Origin: a virus
Strand: one strand, 5' to 3'
IMG/VR virus record: IMGVR_UViG_3300008113_006343
Location: 1-27,922 of that record
Length of the DNA: 27,922 nucleotides
In this document: positions 7,127-14,885 of the stretch, in pieces
Layout of the letters: each line of letters opens with the position of its first letter
Position numbering within the stretch: the stretch's first letter is position 1
Made by a program: the position numbers and the translations under genes
Notes under the pieces: model-generated
Seen by the model: the letters and a program-made list of their open reading frames with translations, nothing else
Databases searched by the model: none
What the model was told of the DNA's origin: nothing

Positions 7127-7549
7127 ATGCTGATCAAAGACCGTACACAAGTCTCTACCCTTTGGTATAATTTAAGGCGACAGTTAGAAAACGATTTAAC
7201 ACCGTTCGAAACTGTCGCTAATTTTTTCGAACAACTACCAAAGGTCAAAATATATACCGACCCCTATGATCCTGACACATGGCCGACACCATGGGAACTC
7301 ATTGACGAAAATGAATACTGTCAGTTCAACATCTTATTAGGTATATGTTACACCATTCAATTAACCGAGCGTTTTAAGAATTGTCATCCAAAGATAAATG
7401 TAGCTATTGACACAATCAATAAAACTGTGTATTATCTTCTTATAATAAACGATAAAGTATATGGTTACGATTCAAATTGGATCGAAGCCTCAGCTCTACC
7501 TAAGTCGTTGAAAATACAAAAGATGTATGCAATGAAAGAGCTGCACTAA
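7127..7549 (+). CDS. Phage protein of unknown function
   Basis: 140 residues, starting 3 nt after the fibre gene stop, so translation is probably coupled. Notable segments are YTDPYDPDTWPTPWELIDENEYCQFNILL (Trp/Pro/Asp-rich) and TIQLTERFKNCHPKINVAIDTINKTVYYLLIIND, which suggests an alpha/beta domain with a beta-hairpin end. I recall WPxPWEL-containing proteins next to structural genes in marine phages, without known function. No signal peptide or membrane segment is present. Given its place it may be a fibre assembly partner; this is inference from position only. Confidence 0.7.
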   Translation: MLIKDRTQVSTLWYNLRRQLENDLTPFETVANFFEQLPKVKIYTDPYDPDTWPTPWELIDENEYCQFNILLGICYTIQLTERFKNCHPKINVAIDTINKTVYYLLIINDKVYGYDSNWIEASALPKSLKIQKMYAMKELH

Positions 7550-7573
7550 ATACGTCCTAGACTTTAAAAAATT

Positions 7574-8626
7574 ATGACAAACATCACCGTTATTAAAAGA
7601 AATGGTTCTAAAGAACCCTTAACAATAGACAAATGGCAGACACAAGTAGCTAAGGTTTGCCAAGGCATAGCAGATGTTAGTCAATCAATGGTAGAAATAA
7701 AAGCACAACCACATTTTTACGACGGAATCACTACTAGAGAAATTGATGAAATAACTCTAAGAGCTATTGTTGATCTTATTGATGTTGAGCACAATCCAGA
7801 CATCGGTCATACTAATTATCAGTATGTAGCAGGAAAACAACGTGTTAGTATGTTACGCAAAGATGTATATGGGTCTTACAATGTTCCTCGACTGTATGAT
7901 ATAGTTACAAAGAATGTAGCCACTGGTCTTTATACAAGTGAACTGTTATCATGGTACACTGAAGAAGAGTGGAACAAGATGGATACATTTATTGATCATA
8001 GTAAAGATGAACAATATGGCTATGCTGCTATTGAACAATTGATTGAAAAATATCTTGTACGTAATCGCAGTACAAAAGAAATTTATGAAACACCACAAGT
8101 GAGATATATAATTGCAGCCGCAACAGTATTTCACAAAGAAGAGCCACATAGTGCTCGAATGAAGTACATTAAGGAATACTATAATGCTGCGAGTGATGGT
8201 CTATTTACTCTTGCTACTCCCGTGCTTGCTGGTCTTGGAACTCCTACTAAACAATTCAGTTCTTGCGTTCTTATTCGCAGTGATGATGATTTGGACAGTA
8301 TATTTGCTAGTGGAGAGATGATGGCCAAATATGCTAGCAAACGTGCTGGCATTGGACTAGAGATTGGACGCCTACGCCCGTTGGGATCTCCTATTAGGGG
8401 AGGTGAGATAATGCACACCGGCATGATTCCCTTCTTAAAGAAATGGTTCGGTGATTTACGTAGTTGTTCGCAAGGAGGTATTCGCAATGCAAGTGCTACT
8501 GTTTTCTATCCTATTTGGCATCATCAGTTTGATGATCTTATTGTACTTAAGAACAACCAAGGAACAGACGAAACCCGAGTCCGTCATATGGATTATGGGG
8601 TTGTGCTTAGTAGTTTCTTCTGGTGA
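7574..8626 (+). CDS. nrdA: Ribonucleotide reductase alpha subunit, N-terminal part
   Basis: Class Ia NrdA, which reduces ribonucleoside diphosphates to deoxy forms. This 350-residue part holds the N-terminal ATP-cone region (residues 1-95), the first redox cysteine C231 (QFSSCVLI) and the conserved SPIRGGE and SCSQGG motifs. Alignment from memory with E. coli NrdA runs colinearly through RVRHMDYGV and across the stop: TGA at 8624-8626 occupies one residue position (codon 351), and homology continues at the next codon to 9919. The whole frame is 782 codons, E. coli NrdA being 761 residues. The ATG lacks an obvious ribosome-binding site; a weak ACTAAATA lies at 7545-7552. Confidence 0.9.
   Translation: MTNITVIKRNGSKEPLTIDKWQTQVAKVCQGIADVSQSMVEIKAQPHFYDGITTREIDEITLRAIVDLIDVEHNPDIGHTNYQYVAGKQRVSMLRKDVYGSYNVPRLYDIVTKNVATGLYTSELLSWYTEEEWNKMDTFIDHSKDEQYGYAAIEQLIEKYLVRNRSTKEIYETPQVRYIIAAATVFHKEEPHSARMKYIKEYYNAASDGLFTLATPVLAGLGTPTKQFSSCVLIRSDDDLDSIFASGEMMAKYASKRAGIGLEIGRLRPLGSPIRGGEIMHTGMIPFLKKWFGDLRSCSQGGIRNASATVFYPIWHHQFDDLIVLKNNQGTDETRVRHMDYGVVLSSFFW
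8624..8626 (+). other. In-frame UGA inside nrdA, leaky UGA-C context
   Basis: The codons read TGG TGA CGA. Flanking residues align with E. coli NrdA without gain or loss, so the TGA stands in for one amino acid (threonine in E. coli, probably arginine in near relatives). A single C-to-T change from CGA gives TGA. The next base is C, the context most prone to readthrough. TGA is used as a normal stop by at least five other genes here, so the genetic code is not changed. Confidence 0.85.
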
Positions 8627-8680
8627 CGATTTAAAAACAAAGAACAAATAACATTCTTTGATCCAAATGAAGTACCTGAC

Positions 8681-9919
8681 TTGTATGAAGCGTTCTATCA
8701 AAACACAGAACGCTTCGAAGAGCTTTACGTAAAGTACGAAAGGACTCCGGGCTTACGTAAGAAAACCATGTCCGCTGAAGAAGTATTCAAGTCGGGCATA
8801 CTGAAAGAACGTACTGATACAGGACGTATCTATCTAGTGTTCATTGACAACGTCATGAACCAAGGTCCGTTTGACCCAGAGTACCATACCATTTATCAGA
8901 GTAACCTTTGCTGTGAAATTCTTCTTCCTACTAAGTCTTTTAAGCGTTTGGATGACGCTGATGGTCGTATTGCACTCTGCACTCTCGGTTCAATCAATTG
9001 GGGAAGTTTCCGCAATCCTGAGGATATGCGTAGGGCTTGTCGTATTCTTCAGCGCAGTCTGTGTAACATACTTGACTATCAGGATTTCTTAAGTATTCAA
9101 AGTAAGTTAAGCAATGACGAAATACAGCCGTTAGGAATTGGTGTAACTAATCTTGCCTACTGGCATGCTAAACGAGGATTAAAATATGGTGATTCAGATA
9201 GTCTTGCAGACGTTAAGTCGTGGATGGAGCACCAGGCGTTCTATCTCACAGAAGCCACAGTCGACCTTGCCAAAGAAAGAGGCAAGTGTAAAGACTCGGA
9301 CAAAACTTGGTACGGACGAGGCATCTTCCCGTGGGAAAGACGAGCCAAAGGTGTAAATGAATTAACTAGCTTTGTTCCAGAGTTAGACTGGGAACCACTG
9401 CGTGAACAAATGAAAGAATACGGTGTCCGTAATGCTACCTTAATGGCTGTTGCACCAGTAGAATCAAGCAGTGTTGTTATTAACAGTACAAACGGCATTG
9501 AGCTACCCATGAGTCTAATTTCTACTAAAGAATCAAAAGCAGGTTCCTTTACACAGGTTGTTCCTGAATATCATAAACTTAAAAACAAATATCAACTAAT
9601 GTGGGAACAAAAAGATTGTCAAGGCTACTTAAAAACTGCGGCTGTGTTAGCAGCTTACATTGATCAAAGTATTTCAACAAACACATTTTACAATCCTGCA
9701 CACTTCCCTGATCGTAAAGTTCCTACAACATTGATTGCTAAAAATTTAATGCAGGCTCAGTTGTGGGGTTTAAAAACATTCTATTACAGCCTAATTAACA
9801 AAGCAGGCAGCAGAGCAGTAGAAGAACAGCAACCTAAATTAAACGGATTCCACGAGGCACCCTTTAACGGACATGAGATTGAATTTGTAGATGATGACTG
9901 TGAAAGTTGTAAATTATAA
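8681..9919 (+). CDS. nrdA: Ribonucleotide reductase alpha subunit, C-terminal part
   Basis: Same reading frame as the upstream part; it is open from 8627, and the first possible start is the TTG at 8681 (first ATG 8768). It carries the active-site set in whole-protein numbering: N444, C446 and E448 (SNLCCEI), the second redox cysteine C469 (IALCTL), the radical-path tyrosines in LKTFYYSL, and the C-terminal shuttle cysteines C776 and C779 (CESCKL). Both halves are needed for a working enzyme, so activity depends on readthrough, on assembly of two fragments, or on the stop being an error. The stop TAA overlaps the next ATG (TAATG). Confidence 0.9.
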   Translation: MYEAFYQNTERFEELYVKYERTPGLRKKTMSAEEVFKSGILKERTDTGRIYLVFIDNVMNQGPFDPEYHTIYQSNLCCEILLPTKSFKRLDDADGRIALCTLGSINWGSFRNPEDMRRACRILQRSLCNILDYQDFLSIQSKLSNDEIQPLGIGVTNLAYWHAKRGLKYGDSDSLADVKSWMEHQAFYLTEATVDLAKERGKCKDSDKTWYGRGIFPWERRAKGVNELTSFVPELDWEPLREQMKEYGVRNATLMAVAPVESSSVVINSTNGIELPMSLISTKESKAGSFTQVVPEYHKLKNKYQLMWEQKDCQGYLKTAAVLAAYIDQSISTNTFYNPAHFPDRKVPTTLIAKNLMQAQLWGLKTFYYSLINKAGSRAVEEQQPKLNGFHEAPFNGHEIEFVDDDCESCKL

Positions 9920-10569
9920 TGTTAGAAACTATTTGCGATATTATGGTAGACGCTTATAAGCGTAACTGGATTACCAGCCGTGATGGTAACGTAAGTATTC
10001 GTCACCACGACCGTGATCACTTTTACATTACACCTAGCGGTGTTCGTAAACAAACTCTACAGCCTGATCAGTTTAAGAAGATTGGCATTGAGAAAGGTTA
10101 CTATGATCAGCCTCCTCGTCTGTATCATGCCAGTAAAGAACTACCCTATACTGAAATCAGTGCCAACCTAAAGCCAAGTGGAGAGCTACCATTACATTTT
10201 GGTTTACAACGAGAAATGGGACAGCATACAGGGGAAGTCCGTGTCGTAGTACACGTTCATCCTACATACTGTATTGCCGCAATGCATGCCGGTATTGATT
10301 TGAGTACAGTCAGTGCGGCATTTCCAGAACTCAACCGCTATACTAAGGTAGCACCTAATGTTGGAGATGTTGCTCCTATTAGTCAAGAGCTTGCGGATCA
10401 ATGCCATAAGCAGTTACAATTAGATAAAGACGGTAATATTGCCTATGACATAGTAGGCATCAAAGGGCACGGAGTAGTTGCTATTGACACAACACCATGG
10501 CGTGCCTATGAACATATCGAACGATTAGAACACATTTGCAAGATAGTACTTGCATCAGGAAAATATTAA
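9919..10569 (+). CDS. Class II aldolase/adducin-family protein
   Basis: 216 residues, starting and ending in TAATG overlaps between nrdA and nrdB. Family landmarks are SRDGNVSIR (20-28), the phosphate/substrate segment ITPSG, the acid E89 in KPSGELPLH, and the zinc ligands H112 and H114 (VVHVHPT) and H184 (KGHGVVA). L-fuculose-phosphate aldolase and ribulose-phosphate 4-epimerase share this arrangement. The substrate is unknown. Its place inside the ribonucleotide reductase operon suggests a link to phosphorylated sugars or nucleotides (for example a deoxyribose or ribulose phosphate), but that is inference. All metal ligands are present, so it should be active. Confidence 0.9.
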   Translation: MLETICDIMVDAYKRNWITSRDGNVSIRHHDRDHFYITPSGVRKQTLQPDQFKKIGIEKGYYDQPPRLYHASKELPYTEISANLKPSGELPLHFGLQREMGQHTGEVRVVVHVHPTYCIAAMHAGIDLSTVSAAFPELNRYTKVAPNVGDVAPISQELADQCHKQLQLDKDGNIAYDIVGIKGHGVVAIDTTPWRAYEHIERLEHICKIVLASGKY

Positions 10570-11681
10570 TGAGCAAACAACAATACAATTTACACACAAA
10601 GACAGACTACCTGAGCCGTAAGATGTTTCTGGATCCAGCTGGTCCTGTGACTATTCAACGATTTGAGGAAGTCAAATACAACAAGATTGCAGACTTTGAA
10701 AAGACAGCACGTGGCTTCTTTTGGGTTCCAGAAGAAATTAGTCTAACCAAAGATGCACAAGATTTTAAGGATGCATCAGATGCGGTTAAACATATATTCA
10801 CCAGTAATCTGCTTAGGCAAACTGCTCTTGACAGTTTGCAAGGTCGCGGCCCTAGTCAAATCTTTACTCCGGTCATAAGCCTACCAGAGTTGGAAGCATT
10901 GGTCTACAACTGGACATTTTTTGAAACAAACATTCACAGTCGTAGTTACAGTCACATCATTCGTAATATCTACAATGTGCCAAAGGAAGTGTTTGCTACT
11001 ATTCACGACACTAAAGAAATTGTAGACATGGCATCAAGTGTTGGTCGTTACTATGATGACTTGCACAGATTAAATTCTTTAAAAGAAATAGCTGACCCAA
11101 CAAAAGAAACAGTTATAGAGGCAGCACACATTAAAGCAATCTACCTAGCACTTCACGCAAGTTATGCATTAGAAGCATTCCGCTTTATGGTTTCATTTGC
11201 TACAAGTCTTGCTATGGTAGAAAATAAAATCTTTATTGGCAACGGTAATATCATTAGTCTAATTCTACAAGATGAATTACTACACAAAGGTTGGACTGCT
11301 TTCTTGATTAATCAAGTAGTTAAAGAAGATCAACGATTCGCTCAAGCGGCACAAGATTGTCAAGACGAAGTAATTCAAATTTACCGAGATGTTATTTTAG
11401 AAGAAAAAGGATGGGCAGACTACTTGTTCCAAAAAGGTCCTGTTATTGGTCTTAATGCTAATATTTTAAAAGATTTTGTTGATTATACTGCCGCTGATGC
11501 ACTTAAAGCTATTGGTATAAAGTACTGGAACGCTGCTCCAAAAACTACACCTATTCCGTGGTTTAACAAACACAGCGATACTAGTAAAAAACAAACTGCC
11601 TTACAAGAAAACGAATCAACTAACTATGTTATCGGCGTTATGAGCGATGCTATTAACTACGATGAATTACCTGCACTATAA
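10569..11681 (+). CDS. nrdB: Ribonucleotide reductase beta subunit
   Basis: 370 residues; the ATG overlaps the stop of the aldolase gene. It forms the diiron-tyrosyl radical partner of NrdA. Ligand landmarks are D88 (ALDSLQG), E119 and H123 (FFETNIHSRSY), the radical tyrosine Y127, the Glu in YALEAFRF, and the EXXH of LILQDELLH. E. coli and T4 have ETIHSRSY with three positions between Glu and His; here ETNIHSRSY has four, one residue extra right next to the metal site. The C-terminal NYVIGVM carries the tyrosine of the radical path. The conserved catalytic set is otherwise complete. Confidence 0.95.
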   Translation: MSKQQYNLHTKTDYLSRKMFLDPAGPVTIQRFEEVKYNKIADFEKTARGFFWVPEEISLTKDAQDFKDASDAVKHIFTSNLLRQTALDSLQGRGPSQIFTPVISLPELEALVYNWTFFETNIHSRSYSHIIRNIYNVPKEVFATIHDTKEIVDMASSVGRYYDDLHRLNSLKEIADPTKETVIEAAHIKAIYLALHASYALEAFRFMVSFATSLAMVENKIFIGNGNIISLILQDELLHKGWTAFLINQVVKEDQRFAQAAQDCQDEVIQIYRDVILEEKGWADYLFQKGPVIGLNANILKDFVDYTAADALKAIGIKYWNAAPKTTPIPWFNKHSDTSKKQTALQENESTNYVIGVMSDAINYDELPAL

Positions 11682-11692
11682 AGGAAATAAAA

Positions 11693-11941
11693 ATGAAAGC
11701 TGTTATATGGAGCAAATATCACTGCCCTTATTGCGATCAGGCAAAGGCATTATTAAAATCTAAAAATATTGAATTTGAAGAACGTAAAATTGGCGATGGG
11801 TATACTAAAGAAGAATTATTAGAAGCAGTTCCTAATGCTAGAACTGTGCCACAAATTTTCTTAGATGAAAAACTAATTGGCGGATTTAACGAATTACAAA
11901 TCTACATTCAAAACAACATGGAGCCGCAAAGCTCATTCTAA
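11693..11941 (+). CDS. Glutaredoxin
   Basis: 82 residues with the CPYC dithiol active site (C11-C14), the cis-proline segment TVPQIF and the glutathione-binding GGFNEL. RBS AAGGA lies 12 nt after nrdB. It would reduce the NrdA C-terminal cysteines using glutathione, as T4 NrdC and host Grx1 do, which fits its place in the reductase operon. The length is typical of class I glutaredoxins. Confidence 0.95.
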   Translation: MKAVIWSKYHCPYCDQAKALLKSKNIEFEERKIGDGYTKEELLEAVPNARTVPQIFLDEKLIGGFNELQIYIQNNMEPQSSF

Positions 11942-11950
11942 AGGACACAC

Positions 11951-12265
11951 ATGCTATTACAAAAATCAAAATTTGACTCTGGAGACATCGTTAGTTTAAA
12001 GTTGACTTCGGGAGAAGAAATTGTTGGAAAATTCGTCAGCGAAGATATGATGGAATTTGTGCTTACCAAAGTCGTTATGTTAGCTATGACACAAAAAGGT
12101 GTAGGTATGGCACCTTATATGGTTACTGTTGATCCGGATAAGGAATATGCAATTAACAAACAAGCGATTATTATGAAAGCGCCTACCGATAAAGAAATTG
12201 CAGATCAGTACATATATCAAACTACAGGAATACAACCTGTAAGTGCAGGAAGTATTATTAAATAA
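11951..12265 (+). CDS. Small beta-barrel (Sm/SH3-like) phage protein
   Basis: 104 residues. The first part (SGDIVSLKLTSGEEIVGKFVSED, 10-32) has the strand-turn-strand pattern of Sm-like barrels, where SGEEIVGK resembles the loop of Sm1 motifs. A hydrophobic strand (VVMLAMTQKGVGMAPYMVTVD) and a short helical tail follow. Similar small proteins are common beside nucleotide-metabolism genes in T4-like marine phages. A role in RNA binding is possible from the fold, but no evidence is decisive. RBS AAAGGA overlaps the stop of the glutaredoxin gene. Confidence 0.8.
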   Translation: MLLQKSKFDSGDIVSLKLTSGEEIVGKFVSEDMMEFVLTKVVMLAMTQKGVGMAPYMVTVDPDKEYAINKQAIIMKAPTDKEIADQYIYQTTGIQPVSAGSIIK

Positions 12266-12282
12266 ATTTTTACCAAACGTCT

Positions 12283-12310
12283 TTGTAAATTAACTAATTT
12301 CCTGTAGTAT
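12283..12310 (+). promoter_or_regulatory. Possible sigma70-type promoter, leaderless
   Basis: TTGTAA (12283-12288), a 16-base spacer and TAGTAT (12305-12310) place the start at 12317, the A of the next start codon. TATAAA at 12310-12315 is an alternative -10 but lies too near the ATG. No ribosome-binding site separates it from the gene. The match is weaker than that of the promoters at 4750 and 19594. Confidence 0.45.
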
Positions 12311-12316
12311 ATAAAC

Positions 12317-12814
12317 ATGAACATATATTTAGACATGGATGATGTAGTTGCCGACTGGATGGGATATGCTAGAAAATATCTTAGAATGGGATGGCAACAA
12401 GGAGAGATGGTTCCAGAAAATCAATGGAATCGTCTCAAAGACGATCAACGTATGTATAGCAAGTTGGACCTTAAGGAAGGAGCCAGAGATCTTGTTGAAT
12501 GGTGTCAAACATACATAAAACAAAATCCAAAAACAGGATTATTTTTCTTAACCGCAGTGCCGCATAATAACGATATGCCTTACAGCTTTCATGATAAAGT
12601 AGAATGGGCACAAAAATATTTTCCAGATATCCCTGTGTTCTTTGGTCCGTACAGTCATGATAAATGGATACGGTGTGAAAGCCCTGAAGACATCTTAATT
12701 GACGATCGAAGATCTAATAACGAAGAATGGATTAGAGCCGGCGGCCGGGCTCACCTATACCGAACTTGGAATGATTGTAAGGTATGGTTAGAAAACGAAT
12801 TAGGAGTTCTATGA
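12317..12814 (+). CDS. HAD-family 5'(3')-deoxyribonucleotidase-like protein
   Basis: 165 residues. HAD motif I is YLDMDDVVADW with nucleophile D6 and acid D8. Motif II is the Thr in FFLTAVP, and a Lys before the end serves as motif III (SHDKW). Motif IV is ILIDDRRSNN. These are the features of 5'(3')-deoxyribonucleotidases, which remove phosphate from dNMPs and similar substrates. Next to ribonucleotide reductase it may tune nucleotide pools or recycle modified nucleotides. The 3' end overlaps the next gene by ATGA. Confidence 0.85.
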   Translation: MNIYLDMDDVVADWMGYARKYLRMGWQQGEMVPENQWNRLKDDQRMYSKLDLKEGARDLVEWCQTYIKQNPKTGLFFLTAVPHNNDMPYSFHDKVEWAQKYFPDIPVFFGPYSHDKWIRCESPEDILIDDRRSNNEEWIRAGGRAHLYRTWNDCKVWLENELGVL

Positions 12815-13989
12815 AGGTTGCAGTTATAGGTGCAGGCATTGCAGGATTAACCGCAGCATACTTCTTAGCCAAAGACGGGCATGAAGTTCATGTATTCGAA
12901 AAAGAAAACGGGCCAGCTGAAAAATGTAGTTACGCTAATGGAGGACAAATCTCTGTAAGCAATTCAGAGGTATGGACTACTTGGGCTAATGTACGTAAAG
13001 GCATCAAATGGATGTTTCAAAAAGACGCACCTTTGCTTATTAGGCCTGAACTAGATTTTGATAAAGCTATTTGGTTAACTAAGTTTCTATATCATACTGC
13101 AAGTAACGACTATATTCGTAATACTATAGAAACTATTCGTATGGGTATTGAAAGTCGACAAGCGTTAATGCAGATTGCCTCAGACGAATCTATAGATTAT
13201 GATCAACAATATAATGGTATACTGCACATTTATAAAAACTCCAACTACTTTATACAAGCTCAACAGATTAAAGAGTTGTATAATGCCTACGGTTGTGAAT
13301 GGGAAATACTAGACTCGTATCAGGTTTATGATCAAGATCCTGCTCTAAGAGACATGCGAGGTATTGTTGGCGGAGTATATACTTCTAGTGATTGGACTGG
13401 TGACATACACAAGTTTTGTCTAGAGCTTACTAAAGTTTTACAAGAAAAATATGGTGTATTGTTTAGCTACGAGTATGAAAAATATTTTGTAGATACATAT
13501 GGGCATGACATTACTGTCATAGCCGCAGGCGTAAATAGCCCATCTATAGCTAGATCGTTTGGAGATAATTTACCTATATACCCTGTTAAGGGATATAGTA
13601 TTACTATACCAGCAGTTAACGATATTAATTATTTGGCTATGCCGCAGGTCAGCTTGCTAGACGACGAAGCCAAAATTGTAACTAGCACCTTGGGTAACAG
13701 ACTCAGAGTTGCGGGTACCGCAGAGCTAGCAGGACATAACTATACTATACGTAAAGACAGAATAGAACCGTTGGTGCGTTGGGTTAAAACAAACTTCCCT
13801 CACATTGAGATAGCAGATTACAATGAGTGGGCTTGTTTAAGACCTATGACACCAAATATGATGCCCATTGTAGGTCAAAGCAAAGTCAAAGACAATGTGT
13901 ACTACCATACAGGACATGGACATCTAGGTTGGACACTGTCTGCAGGAACGGCTAAGAAGTTAGCCAAACTCATTAAAGAAAGGATATAA
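12811..13989 (+). CDS. dadA: FAD-dependent D-amino-acid dehydrogenase-like oxidoreductase
   Basis: 392 residues from the ATG at 12811, supported by AGGAG at 12802-12806. The FAD-binding GAGIAG (7-12) and the EKE end of the second strand are clear, followed by SYANGGQIS, which is characteristic of DadA. The C-terminal RPMTPNMMPIVGQS and GHGHLGWTLSAGTA are the family's second flavin-contact segments. E. coli DadA has 432 residues, so this one is compact. DadA deaminates D-alanine and related D-amino acids and passes electrons to the membrane. In a phage it could draw on D-alanine from peptidoglycan, but the exact substrate is unproven. Confidence 0.85.
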   Translation: MKVAVIGAGIAGLTAAYFLAKDGHEVHVFEKENGPAEKCSYANGGQISVSNSEVWTTWANVRKGIKWMFQKDAPLLIRPELDFDKAIWLTKFLYHTASNDYIRNTIETIRMGIESRQALMQIASDESIDYDQQYNGILHIYKNSNYFIQAQQIKELYNAYGCEWEILDSYQVYDQDPALRDMRGIVGGVYTSSDWTGDIHKFCLELTKVLQEKYGVLFSYEYEKYFVDTYGHDITVIAAGVNSPSIARSFGDNLPIYPVKGYSITIPAVNDINYLAMPQVSLLDDEAKIVTSTLGNRLRVAGTAELAGHNYTIRKDRIEPLVRWVKTNFPHIEIADYNEWACLRPMTPNMMPIVGQSKVKDNVYYHTGHGHLGWTLSAGTAKKLAKLIKERI

Positions 13990-13990
13990 C

Positions 13991-14191
13991 ATGAGTCAAA
14001 ATAAATTTTCAGAATTCACAAAAATCGTAGAAGCTATGGAAGGCGACTTTGAAAAGTTTTACGACAAAGAAGTAGGTGCCGCAGGTACTCGCGTTCGTAA
14101 GCATTTACAAGAACTTGCCAAAATGTGCAAAGAAACTCGTAACGATGTTACCGCAGTTAAAAACGCTCGTAAAGAAGCATCTGGCAAGTAA
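13991..14191 (+). CDS. Histone H1-like DNA-binding protein (Hc1 type)
   Basis: 66 residues. The sequence FTKIVEAMEGDFEKFYDKEV, then AAGTRVRKHLQELAKMCKETRNDV, matches the conserved N-terminal helical domain of bacterial histone H1-like (Hc1) proteins. The usual long Lys/Ala-rich tail is missing; only KNARKEASGK remains. It is likely to bind DNA or modulate the nucleoid. ATG lies one base after the dadA stop, and its upstream AAGGA overlaps the dadA end. Family membership is confident; the role in infection is not known. Confidence 0.85.
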   Translation: MSQNKFSEFTKIVEAMEGDFEKFYDKEVGAAGTRVRKHLQELAKMCKETRNDVTAVKNARKEASGK

Positions 14192-14242
14192 TTGTCAACG
14201 AAATACCCGGTAAATACGTTATATACTTACAAGGGGTATATT

Positions 14243-14545
14243 ATGAAAAGATTTTTAACTGTTCTATTACTAACTATTAGTGCTACAGCATTTGCTGGTC
14301 CGCATCATGGGCACGGGTTTAGACATCACGGGCATTGGCAGGGTGGACATAATAATTGGATTGCACCTGCTATTGTTGGCGGAGTTGTGACTTATGTACT
14401 AACTCGTCCGCAACCAGCACCTGTTATTATAGAACAACAACCTGTAATCGTGCAGCCTACACAAACGTGTACTGAATGGCGAGAAATTCAAAAACCAGAC
14501 GGTACTATCTACAGAGAGAGAACTTGCTATGGCATACAGCGATAA
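14243..14545 (+). CDS. His-rich secreted protein, host-like
   Basis: 100 residues from the ATG at 14243, preceded by AAGGGG at 14231-14236; a longer frame from 14192 lacks a signal and an RBS. Residues 1-18 (KRFLTVLLLTISATAFA) form a Sec signal peptide with an AFA-G cleavage site. The mature protein begins with eight His in a short Gly-rich stretch (GPHHGHGFRHHGHWQGGH), then a hydrophobic segment (IAPAIVGGVVTYVL), a Pro/Gln stretch and two cysteines. Such proteins occur in the periplasm of beta/gamma-proteobacteria. A metal-binding role is plausible from the His cluster. The 3' end overlaps iscU by 17 nt. Confidence 0.8.
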   Translation: MKRFLTVLLLTISATAFAGPHHGHGFRHHGHWQGGHNNWIAPAIVGGVVTYVLTRPQPAPVIIEQQPVIVQPTQTCTEWREIQKPDGTIYRERTCYGIQR

Positions 14546-14885
14546 AGTAGTTGATCATTATGAAAATCCCAGGAATGTCGGATCTTTTGACAAGACTGAT
14601 ACTAATATTGGTACTGGTATGGTTGGCGCACCTGCTTGCGGCGACGTCATGAAATTACAAATAAAGGTAAACAATGAAGGTATCATTGAGGACGCAAAAT
14701 TTAAAACGTATGGGTGCGGTTCGGCAATCGCAAGTTCATCACTCATTACGGAGTGGGTCAAAGGTAAGACGTTGGATGAAGCAGGATCTATTAAGAATTC
14801 TGAAATCGCCGAACATCTTGCACTCCCCCCAGTTAAAATACATTGCTCAATTCTTGCTGTTGGACTGACCTTTTTACAGATATAG
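14529..14885 (+). CDS. iscU: Iron-sulfur scaffold IscU, C-terminally truncated
   Basis: 118 residues. The scaffold residues fall at the same numbers as in E. coli: C37 (PACGD), D39, C63 (YGCGSAI), H105 and C106 (KIHCSILA), and the HscA-binding LPPVK is intact at 99-103. After CSILA the usual last helix (EDAIKAA...) is missing and is replaced by VGLTFLQI, which is read out of frame from the next gene. The sequence up to that point is extremely close to proteobacterial IscU, suggesting recent transfer. The cluster-binding site is complete, but loss of the final helix may destabilise the protein. No host partner (IscS, HscA) is in the window. Confidence 0.9.
   Translation: MAYSDKVVDHYENPRNVGSFDKTDTNIGTGMVGAPACGDVMKLQIKVNNEGIIEDAKFKTYGCGSAIASSSLITEWVKGKTLDEAGSIKNSEIAEHLALPPVKIHCSILAVGLTFLQI

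Noticed and set aside
8624-8626. UGA as tryptophan or selenocysteine (recoded genetic code)
   Set aside because: Several genes end cleanly at TGA (3490, 4753, 7123, 24117, 25994) with overlapping downstream starts, and no Cys/Sec position is conserved here in NrdA.
8451-8651. Plus-strand frame of 66 codons inside nrdA
   Set aside because: It lies entirely in another frame of a highly conserved nrdA segment and has no RBS; it is a shadow.
14192-14242. Longer start for the His-rich protein, and a TTGTCA/TATACT promoter here
   Set aside because: The extra 17 residues would bury the signal peptide, and the RBS at 14231 fits 14243. TTGTCA is too far (24 bases) from TATACT to be a sigma70 pair.
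14674-14868. Plus-strand frame of 64 codons inside iscU
   Set aside because: It runs through conserved iscU codons in another frame and has no homology-like pattern.
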